A DNA stretch of 16,110 nucleotides, taken from assembly GCA_009602725.1 (NCBI GenBank), contig WELB01000378.1:25333-41442 (forward strand). The letters are read 5' to 3'. Below, one piece after another: positions 10,604-16,110 of the stretch. A program made the position numbers and the translations under genes. Each line of letters starts with the position of its first letter. The stretch's first letter is position 1. Under the pieces are notes generated by a model, which worked only from the letters and a program-made list of their open reading frames with translations, was not told where the DNA came from and did no database searches. Origin of the DNA: Spirogloea muscicola (lineage: Eukaryota; Streptophyta; Zygnematophyceae; Spirogloeales; Spirogloeaceae).

Positions 10604-10809
10604 GAAGAAGTGGCTCTCCCAATGGGGGCAAGGGCTGTGAGAAGCCAGCCCGAAAAGAATTGACAAGGTTCGAAGGGGCCAAACTACGAGCTAAGCAGCG
10701 ACTGCGGGGCCTGAAGAGGCTATGGCAGAACGGGGGAGGATGGACCACTTAGTAGTTACGAGTGAGGAGCCTCACATCCGACAGACTAGCTGCCGGTAAA
10801 CTATCCCCC
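10604..10809 (+). repeat. 206-base repeat, copy 1 (right half of the foldback)
   Basis: This stretch is identical to 15852-16057 except for one base (GAATTGAC here, GAATCGAC there). It starts with module B (GAAGAAGTGG) and ends at the C run that closes the foldback arm. Such high identity over 5.2 kb separation implies recent copying or gene conversion. Confidence 0.95.
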
Positions 10810-10830
10810 ATCGCCCCCGCTAGGGGCGAT
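10810..10830. other. Small perfect hairpin at the foldback/module C junction
   Basis: ATCGCCCC and GGGGCGAT form an 8-base-pair stem around a 5-base loop, directly at the boundary between the foldback element and the first C repeat. The GGGGCGATGCCC part is repeated at the start of the second C copy (11199-11209), but the left half of the stem is not. Confidence 0.6.
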
Positions 10831-11172
10831 GCCCTGCTGCAACGCCGCCGGTTCGCTCGCACAAGTCTTCCGCATGCGCCTGGCCGTATCGCCTTCAACG
10901 CTCCCTTGCCCACGCCGTCCACACGCGAGCAGGCCGTGCTATGGTCGCCGCCTCTGGGTCTCGGCGGAGTGCCTCTTTCCCTGCAGCGAGCTACTCAGAC
11001 CTGATGTTGCTCACTCGTGGGTACTGAGCTTGCCTCTGCATCGTCTCTGTGTTCTGCAGTGTTTTGTAGTGTAGTCCCTCTTCCGGCTCCTCTTTCTTTG
11101 GCTTTGGACATTGTCCATTCTTTTTGGAACTGGCTTTGCCAGCACCTCTTCTCTATGGGCGAGCACTTTCTT
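10823..11172 (+). repeat. Module C, tandem copy 1
   Basis: This is one of two direct copies with a period of 373-375 bases. Landmarks are GGGCGATGCCC, AACGCCGCCGGTTCG, AGTCTTCCGCATGCGCCTGG, CGAGCAGGCCGTGCTATGG, TGCAGCGAGCTACTCAGACC, TTTGGACATTGTCCATTC and CTATGGGCGAGCACTTTCTT. GGACATTGTCC is itself a palindrome. Open frames in the two copies do not agree and I do not consider them coding. Confidence 0.9.
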
Positions 11173-11197
11173 CATTCACCGGCGGCCGGGTCTGCCA

Positions 11198-11545
11198 GGG
11201 GCGATGCCCGGCTTCAACGCCGCCGGTTCGTTCGCCCAAGTCTTCCGCATGCGCCTGGCGGTATCGCTTCAACGCTCCCTTGCCCACGCCATCCACACGC
11301 GAGCAGGCCGTGCTATGGCCGCCGCCTCTGGTCTAGGCGGAGTGCCTCTTTCCCTGCAGCGAGCTACTCAGACCTGATGTTGCGCACTTGTGGGTACTGA
11401 GCTTCCCTCTGTATCGTCTATGTGTTTTGCAGAGCTTTGTGGTGTAGTCCCTTTTCCGGCTCCTCTTTCTTTGGCTTTGGACATTGTCCATTCTTTTTAG
11501 AACTGGCTTTGCCAGCCCCTCTTCTCTATGGGCGAGCACTTTCTT
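11198..11545 (+). repeat. Module C, tandem copy 2
   Basis: This second direct copy of 10823-11172 is roughly 90-95 per cent identical by eye. A 25-base spacer (11173-11197) containing CACCGGCGGCCGGG lies between the copies. The last 28 bases (11507-11534) are found exactly in inverted orientation at 15823-15850, directly before the distal 206-base repeat. Confidence 0.9.
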
Positions 11546-11626
11546 AGGAGGGGTGGCGGCCGCGGCGGCGGCGCCCTCGACCTAGCGCACAAGAGGAGTG
11601 TGAGGGGTGTGAGAGGCCAGTCCAAA
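11546..11626. other. Short GC-rich spacer
   Basis: GGCGGCCGCGGCGGCGGCGC (about 11555-11574) and an AGTGTGAGGGGTGTGAGAGG string separate module C from the next B-type repeat. No feature can be assigned. Confidence 0.4.
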
Positions 11627-11789
11627 GAAGAAGTGGCACTCCCGATGGAGGCAAGGGCTGTGAAAAGCCAGCCCGCAAAAATTTTGACCAAGGATCGAAG
11701 GGGCCAAATGATGGAGGGGCCTATAAAGCGCTAAGCAGCTACGAAAGGGCCTGAAGATGCTGTGTCAGAACGGGGGAGGATGAACCACT
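11627..11789 (+). repeat. Diverged copy of the 206-base repeat, right end missing
   Basis: GAAGAAGTGGCACTCCCGAT ... GGCCAAATGATGGAGGGGCC ... CAGAACGGGGGAGGATGAAC aligns with 10604-10757 with many substitutions, then stops near ACCACT. It is inverted relative to 12327-12440. The pair could be the terminal inverted repeats of an 814-base element (11627-12440) that contains the long hairpin. Confidence 0.75.
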
Positions 11790-11991
11790 CCAAAGGACTA
11801 GTCCAAAGGAACTAGCAAAGTCCCAGAGCCGAAGAAGCCGGACAGCGCTATACGACTCTGTGCTTACTTTGTTACATTTGTACGCAAGTGGCTGGTCAAG
11901 GTTCACATCTCTCGCAGAGAAAGCAGCTGTGAGAAGACGCTCAGTGTGCATGAAATGAACGCGAGGCTAGACCAAGCCAGTATACCTTTTG
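11790..11991. other. Spacer inside the candidate 814-base element
   Basis: It contains CAAAGGACTAGTCCAAAGGA (11791-11810), a short imperfect palindrome. No supported gene is present. A 70-codon minus-strand frame (11739-11951) has no recognisable features. The last 30 bases (GAGGCTAG...CCAAGCCAG) faintly continue the B-like homology of the hairpin arm. Confidence 0.4.
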
Positions 11992-12216
11992 TGGACAAGG
12001 TCCGAAGGAGCGGGAGTGCTAAGGACTGAGACAGCAGCAAGCGGACTCTCAGTAAGCTCTAGTCAGTAGATGCAAGTCAGAATAGCTAGCAGGCGGAAAG
12101 ACGTCGCCCTGACGGAAGCCGGAGGCCGCCGCTTGCATCTACTGACTAGATGTCACTGAGAGTCCGCTTGCTGCTGTCTCAGTCCTTAGCACTCCGGCTC
12201 CTTCAGACCTTGTCCA
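11992..12216. repeat. Long hairpin: 85-base inverted repeats with 55-base loop
   Basis: The left arm, 11992-12076 (TGGACAAGGTCCGAAGGAGC ... GTCAGTAGATGCAAG), is the reverse complement of 12132-12216 with 5 mismatches in 85. The outer ends (TGGACAAGGTC) resemble the inner end of module B, so this looks like a compact foldback/MITE of the same family. The loop contains CCTGACGGAAGCCGGAGGCC, which recurs with one change at 16055-16074. If transcribed it would form a near-perfect stem that could feed small-RNA processing; that is inference. Confidence 0.9.
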
Positions 12217-12326
12217 TTCCTTTGGGCTGGCCTCTCCCAGCCACCAGTCAGTCTGGCCGCGCTTGCTTCTTTTGTGGAAAGGTAAAGAAGAAGAAGCTCT
12301 TCCAATGTGACGCGATGTCTGTGGCC

Positions 12327-12440
12327 GTTCTGACATAGCGCTTAAGGCTCCTCCGTCATTCTGGCCCCTTCGGACCTTTGTCAATTCTTTTCGGGCTGGC
12401 TTTTCACAGCCCTTGGCCCCATTGGGAGAGCCACTTCTTC
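12327..12440 (-). repeat. Inverted copy of module B and adjoining sequence
   Basis: Read on the minus strand, this begins GAAGAAGTGGCTCTCCCAAT, continues AAAAGAATTGACAAAGGTCC and GAAGGGGCCAGAATGACGGA, and ends near GCGCTATGTCAGAAC. It matches the right-facing copies at 10604 and 11627. It may be the right-hand terminal repeat of the element that starts at 11627. Confidence 0.8.
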
Positions 12441-12445
12441 TCAGC

Positions 12446-13345
12446 TTGTTTCAGAAGGACCCCTCCTGAAGGCGCTCCGTGCGGGTCTTGAGGCCACGAC
12501 GGCGCCACATGCCAGGTAGGGTGCTGAGCACCAAAGCAAACCGACCAGGCAACGGCGAGAGGCTGCCAGTCGTTACAATTCTGCCTTCGACGGCAGCTCA
12601 GCGCCGCCGCGGCTTTGCCATCAACCCAGCCGTCGCCGCCCGCATCCCGCGCCACGCCTCGCGCCGCACAACGCGGCGGAGCTTGCGCCGGCTGCCGTCT
12701 CCGCACCATCCCCTTGGCGGGCGCCGCGGCGACGCGCGGCTCTGGCGCCTCGTCGCAGTAATTCAGCACTACATCATCGGCCCGTGCGTCGTCGGCGAGT
12801 GGCCGCCGATTGCCGGCCATCCGCGCCGAGCGACGGGAGCACCGCGGCAATGCATGTGCCGGCGTGCGCGCGGCTCTTGGCGGTGTCGCCGCCGGCCTCG
12901 CCGCCGCCGCAGCCGTCGGCGACGCCGCTGCAGCCGCTTGCCCGATTGCCCTCCTGGCCGGCCGGCGCCGGCGCTGGTTGTGGCAGTGGCTGCGGAGCTC
13001 GCCTGGCATGACCTCTCGGGCAGAACCTCGCCGCTGGTGTTCTGGAGAAAAAGCGCCAGCTTCTCTTGCAGTCGCAGGCGCGGCCGCACCAGGCGGCGGG
13101 GATCACGCCAACGCGGCCAGCCTTGTTTCTGAGGTTCGCCTGACCGGGCGCCATGGTGTATCCGCTGTGCTCTCGCAGTGCTGCCGCTCAGGCCGACTAA
13201 CGCTGCGAGCCCGCGAGCTCGCATTGCTTGACATAGGTGATGTTTCGAAGCCTGGCCCTCATCCTGCTTCCGCTCCCTCAGCCTGCCCCCCACAGGTGCT
13301 TGCGTGCTGGTTGCCACCACTTCTGCTCCTAGAAAGCTGGGTGTG
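12446..13345. other. GC-rich island with overlapping open frames on both strands, unassigned
   Basis: This is about 900 bases of CpG-rich sequence, clearly richer in GC than the phosphatase gene. Frames of 178-217 codons are open on the + strand (12479-13132 and 12810-13346) and 183-201 on the minus strand (12404-13009 and 12769-13320). All are rich in Arg, Ala, Pro and Gly, as expected when stop codons are scarce. None shows a domain I recognise. One + stretch (about 12560-12850) and the + segment at 13010-13290 look less repetitive, so an exon of a real gene cannot be excluded. Confidence 0.4.
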
Positions 13346-14139
13346 ATGCTCGCTGGTGCGTGGTGCGTGTGGTGCGTGTCGCGTGATAAGCCGAGTCCAG
13401 GACTGTGATTCTCTCATAGTCGCCGCTTTGCCCCCGAAAGACAGCGACGGCTGTGGTGGCTTGCAATTCAAGGGGGGAGGCCATTGCCACTGCTCGTTGC
13501 TTGGCCACTCTACAAGCGCGTCCTGCCTGCTGAGGCGGTGCGATGATGCTGCGGCGGCCTCTACTATCACCAGCTACTGGGCTCGCTTGGATGTTCGCAG
13601 CTTGAATCGCGGTATGTAGCTTGGTGTCCAGGGTTTAGGGGTTAGGCTCTGAGGACCAACGGTCAAGATTTGGTTGGGATTAGGGTTCGCTTAAGTAAAC
13701 CAAAGCTCTTGAAAGGCCGAAGGTGGGGAGGCGAGCTCCTCCTCCACCTTGCGCCCCTCTGGAATTGGTTGCATTCTCATCGTTCCTCCCCAACTATTGC
13801 TTGAGCGCCCTTCTTGCACTTAATCTCGGGCGTTCTTACATTCCCCCTAAAATTCTCTTACAACTCTAAGCATTACCTATATTCTTCCTCCTTTCGACCA
13901 CCTCCAAGGTCTCATCACCCGCCTGACTCTCCTCCATTGACGCTTGCTTGAACTGTGCTTGTGAGCACAGTTCAAGCAGCCATCACTAGGCTTCTGGCTC
14001 CATGTTGCCTCCCTGGTCCATGTTGGCCTCCCTTGCCTCGCTGCTCCCGTTAAGCACTTCCATCCTTGTCAGGTGTGGCTGAGGTCAACCTGCAGCACCA
14101 CGCTTCACAGCTACCCTTGCTTGCATCCACTCACCCCCT
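13346..14139. other. Intergenic region with telomere-like patch and T/C-rich stretch
   Basis: A short + frame (13356-13619) has no recognised domain. Bases 13631-13646 (GGGTTTAGGGGTTAGG) and 13678-13686 (GATTAGGGT) resemble degenerate plant/algal telomere repeats. From 13745 to 14140 the + strand is pyrimidine-rich with no open frame. A perfect hairpin lies at 13945-13978. Confidence 0.45.
13945..13978. repeat. Perfect 15-base-pair hairpin with 4-base loop
   Basis: TGCTTGAACTGTGCT is followed by loop TGTG and the exact reverse complement AGCACAGTTCAAGCA. No T tract follows and no gene ends nearby, so a bacterial-type terminator role does not apply. Its function is unknown. Confidence 0.85.
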
Positions 14140-14154
14140 TCTCACATGTACCAC

Positions 14155-14547
14155 TCAACCCAAAACAGCATGAGCATCATGCAAATTTGCACAATAGTCG
14201 AGGTGGAGGGTGAACTCCCTACTCTTTCTTATATGGAGAGAAGGCGCGCGGTGCGCATGAAACTGAAAAGGGAGGCCAACTCTAGCCTTACAAATGTCCT
14301 TGTTTATGGAGTAATAGCCATCAAAATAATGACAGTCTACAACCTTTCTTGGTTCTGCTCCTGGCAGAAGCAACAGCTCAGTGGCTATATACAACTTGCA
14401 GTTATTGCTGTTTAGGTGGTCAGAGCGACACTTGAGGAGGAGCATGGCGAGTTGATCAATCGTCTGGTACACGGCCTTCAGGGTCCTTACATTATCAGGA
14501 GTAGACCAGCATATGTTAGTCGTGGTGGCCCGATTAGAAGTGCTCAA
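14155..14547 (-). CDS. Hypothetical open frame, possibly an exon of a decayed element gene
   Basis: A 130-codon minus-strand frame runs from a non-ATG start at 14547 to 14155. Its composition is less biased than the GC-rich frames (for example VYQTIDQLAMLLLKC, DCHYFDGYYSINKDIC). The first third lies within module A: in copy 1 the corresponding frame has a stop after TTNIC and diverges after QLAML, where the repeat ends at 14440. I recognise no family. An overlapping + frame (14146-14415) is equally open. It may be a chance frame. Confidence 0.2.
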   Translation of the reverse strand: MSTSNRATTTNICWSTPDNVRTLKAVYQTIDQLAMLLLKCRSDHLNSNNCKLYIATELLLLPGAEPRKVVDCHYFDGYYSINKDICKARVGLPFQFHAHRAPSLHIRKSREFTLHLDYCANLHDAHAVLG

Positions 14548-15617
14548 AGTGCACTCTCGATCACAGGACTCTCATGATTCATGAATAACCCATAATACTT
14601 CGGTTGAAGCTTGGAGCTGTTGTGGTAGATTACCTGTGGCATGAGAGCAGAGTTTCTCATCAGCCTCATGTCTACATGCAATAATTCATGAGATCTCATC
14701 ATTCTCAATTCTACACTGTAAACATGGCCGTCCTACCACGGTGACCTTCCACACTTCTCACTCTGTGGACCACATGACTTGTGAGAGTCTAAGGATTGCC
14801 CCTCAGCTCCTCAAGAAAGATGCACCGTGATACTGAAGATGAGGGAGCGTGAGCTTACAGAAGCTGTGGCGTCCATCGGCTTGGTCATTGCGACCATGCC
14901 TGGACCTGGCTCCGGAAAACGCAGGCCAGACAGCCGGCCAACACCATCGCTACCAGGTACGCCGCGGTTGGGCGTGGTTAGCGACCTTGCAAGGGCTGTA
15001 CTCAGTGATTGCCACTCCTTGCAGATACTGTGACACTCGTTGAGCTCTGAATTGGGGGCTTCATCGGTCGCACTTTCTGCAAACAGGTCAGCGCAAGCAG
15101 CAGTATTTGTTAGCACAATATCACTGATCCATTGTGGGGGGTTGAGAAGTGCTGCAGATAAATATGACTGCCTACCTTTGCTTCTTTGTGCCTTTGCACT
15201 TGGTCCTAACGACAGGATGCACTAGTAGGCACGATAATCGAAGGAGGCCGGGCGATGCCTTGGGCTACGCCCAAACTGAGTTAATGCCGTGTACCAGAGG
15301 TCAGGAGAGCGGGCCAGCAGAGCCCAACCGAGATTTGATGGCGGCTGCCGGGGCTGCTGCAGTATGACTGTACCGGCTTCTGGCTGAAGGCGTGTTGGAG
15401 GAGGGTTGCAGGCGGCCGCAGAGGAGCTTGTAACGTTGCCGGCGGTGGTTGTGCTGGCGGCAGCAGTCACTGCAGAGCCGCCCATGGCAGCTGGACCGCT
15501 GCAGGCTGCTGGTCGAAAGTGGCGTGGCCGCAGGTGTGGCAGCGGCGCTGTACGTTGTGGCAGCAGCAAGGGCGCAGAGCGAGGAGCTGTCTGAGATGCT
15601 GCTGCGGAGCCTTGCTT
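14440..15617 (+). repeat. Repeat module A, copy 3
   Basis: This is a full-length match to 6761-7930, with an extra TGGCTGAAGGCGTG stretch (about 15380-15393) that copy 1 lacks. A 2-base insertion near 14568 relative to copy 1 shifts the minus-strand frame. Three short minus-strand stretches, including FAESAT...APNSELNECHSICKEWQSL (about 14990-15116), remain open in all copies. No intact gene can be assigned. Copies 1 and 3 are 7.7 kb apart and in the same orientation. Confidence 0.85.
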
Positions 15618-15622
15618 GTGTA

Positions 15623-15658
15623 GGGGCCGGGGCCGGGGCCGGGACCGGTGCCGGGCGG
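15623..15658 (+). repeat. GGGGCC-type hexanucleotide array
   Basis: Three perfect GGGGCC units are followed by GGGACC, GGTGCC and GGGCGG. The array sits between module A copy 3 and purine tract D3 and is absent at the matching place after copies 1 and 2, so it is a local expansion. Confidence 0.9.
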
Positions 15659-15666
15659 GTCTGCGT

Positions 15667-15813
15667 GCCAAAAGAGAGCCGGCCGGAGGGGGGGAGGGAG
15701 AAGCGAGGGAGGGGTGGGGGCGGGCGGTGAGGGGGAAAAGGGAGAGAGAACGGGTTAGAGAAAGGGGGTGGCTGGAAAGGAGGAGGCGACGGATGTGGAG
15801 GCGAGCCCCAAAG
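15667..15813 (+). repeat. G-rich purine tract, module D copy 3
   Basis: GCCAAAAGAGAGCCGGCCGG opens a tract matching D1 and D2, ending GGCGAGCCCCAAAG. It shares GACGGATGTGGAGGCGAG with D1 and GGTTAGAGAAAGGGGGTGG with D2, so it looks like the least deleted of the three. Confidence 0.85.
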
Positions 15814-15822
15814 AGAAGTGCG

Positions 15823-15850
15823 CGCCCATAGAGAAGAGGGGCTGGCAAAG
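15823..15850 (-). repeat. Inverted 28-base end of module C
   Basis: It is the exact reverse complement of 11507-11534 (CTTTGCCAGCCCCTCTTCTC and the following TATGGGCG). It directly precedes the distal B unit. Confidence 0.9.
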
Positions 15851-15851
15851 C

Positions 15852-16057
15852 GAAGAAGTGGCTCTCCCAATGGGGGCAAGGGCTGTGAGAAGCCAGCCCG
15901 AAAAGAATCGACAAGGTTCGAAGGGGCCAAACTACGAGCTAAGCAGCGACTGCGGGGCCTGAAGAGGCTATGGCAGAACGGGGGAGGATGGACCACTTAG
16001 TAGTTACGAGTGAGGAGCCTCACATCCGACAGACTAGCTGCCGGTAAACTATCCCCC
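15852..16057 (+). repeat. 206-base repeat, copy 2
   Basis: It is identical to 10604-10809 except for one base at the AATTGAC/AATCGAC position. It ends at the same C run, after which the two copies diverge completely. No left foldback arm is visible here, so this is a solo half-element or part of a longer composite that runs A-D-C end-B. Confidence 0.95.
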
Positions 16058-16110
16058 TGACGAAAGCCGGAGGCCGCAGCGAGAGCACGGCCAGCACGCA
16101 GATGCAAGGC
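16058..16110. other. Window end, partly matching the hairpin loop
   Basis: Bases 16055-16074 (CCTGACGAAAGCCGGAGGCC) match 12109-12128 in the loop of the long hairpin with one difference. The remainder shows nothing recognisable before the window ends. Confidence 0.5.

Larger units (their letters stand above)
10261..10809. mobile_element. Foldback (inverted-repeat) element, 549 bases
   Basis: The left arm, 10261-10416 (GGGGATATTTTCCGGCAGCT ... ATTCTG), is the reverse complement of 10726-10808 (CAGAAC ... GGTAAACTATCCCC) at high identity over about 83 bases. This holds once a 74-base insertion in the left arm is removed. Homology stops at GGGGATA / TATCCCC on both sides, and a second copy of the right half ends at the same base (16057). 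That supports a true terminus. The centre contains a diverged inverted E/B segment (10491-10585) and a B unit (10604-10674). No protein is encoded, so it is non-autonomous. I could not find a clear target duplication outside the arms. Confidence 0.75.

Noticed and set aside
10823-11545. CRISPR-like array
   Set aside because: There are only two copies of a 350-base unit, without short regular repeats and spacers.
13356-13619. WARLDVRSLNRG near the end of a + frame, which recalls the start of LINE endonuclease domains (WNVRSL)
   Set aside because: The match is only a few residues, a stop follows at once, and no downstream endonuclease or reverse transcriptase sequence is present.
13945-13978. 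Bacterial rho-independent terminator
   Set aside because: There is no T tract, the gene context is eukaryotic, and no gene ends nearby.
15222-15996. Two 230-codon minus-strand frames over module A copy 3, D3 and B
   Set aside because: They are low-complexity Pro/Ser/Ala-rich sequence produced by reading purine tract D3 on its pyrimidine strand, and they cross clear repeat boundaries.

Overview
This window looks like nuclear DNA of a green alga, most likely an intron-rich trebouxiophyte of the Coccomyxa/Chlorella type. That is inference. It rests on short GT-AG spliceosomal introns (about 130-540 bases), moderate to high GC, a plant/alga-type Ppx/GppA phosphatase, and a lone TTTAGGG-like patch. 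No prokaryotic operon structure, tRNA or rRNA is visible.

The left part (1-6443) holds one well-supported gene on the + strand. After a 123-base pure A run and a GC-rich leader, an exopolyphosphatase / guanosine pentaphosphate phosphatase (Ppx/GppA) gene runs to a TAA at 6441-6443. I reconstructed 15 exons whose phases all agree. The spliced length is 2199 bases (732 residues plus stop) with the proposed first exon, or 563 residues if translation starts at the ATG at 1328. The protein has the two ASKHA-type phosphatase lobes followed by a C-terminal HD-like domain. The first exon would add a 169-residue N-terminal extension with a transit-peptide-like start. An AT-rich stretch follows the stop.

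The right part (about 6760-16110) has no convincing intact gene. It is a nest of repeats built from a few recurring modules. A is a 0.6-1.2 kb module (6761-7950, 8356-8979, 14440-15617). D is a G-rich purine tract of about 150 bases (8213, 9101, 15667). B is a 69-71 base module beginning GAAGAAGTGGCTCTCCC, found in both orientations and often as the end of larger inverted-repeat structures. C is a tandem 350-base repeat (10823-11172, 11198-11545) with inverted fragments elsewhere. E is a unit of about 320 bases that contains a diverged inverted B. The order A-D-B occurs twice in the same orientation (8356-9353 and 14440-16057), which suggests one composite mobile element.

Three structures stand out in the nest. 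A 549-base foldback element (10261-10809) has one arm interrupted by a 74-base insertion of module B flanked by a 10-base direct repeat. A 225-base hairpin has 85-base arms (11992-12216). A 206-base segment is repeated with a single mismatch 5.2 kb away (10604-10809 and 15852-16057). Together they point to a family of small non-autonomous foldback/MITE-like elements with recent copying. A GC-rich island (12446-13345) carries overlapping open frames on both strands that I could not assign.
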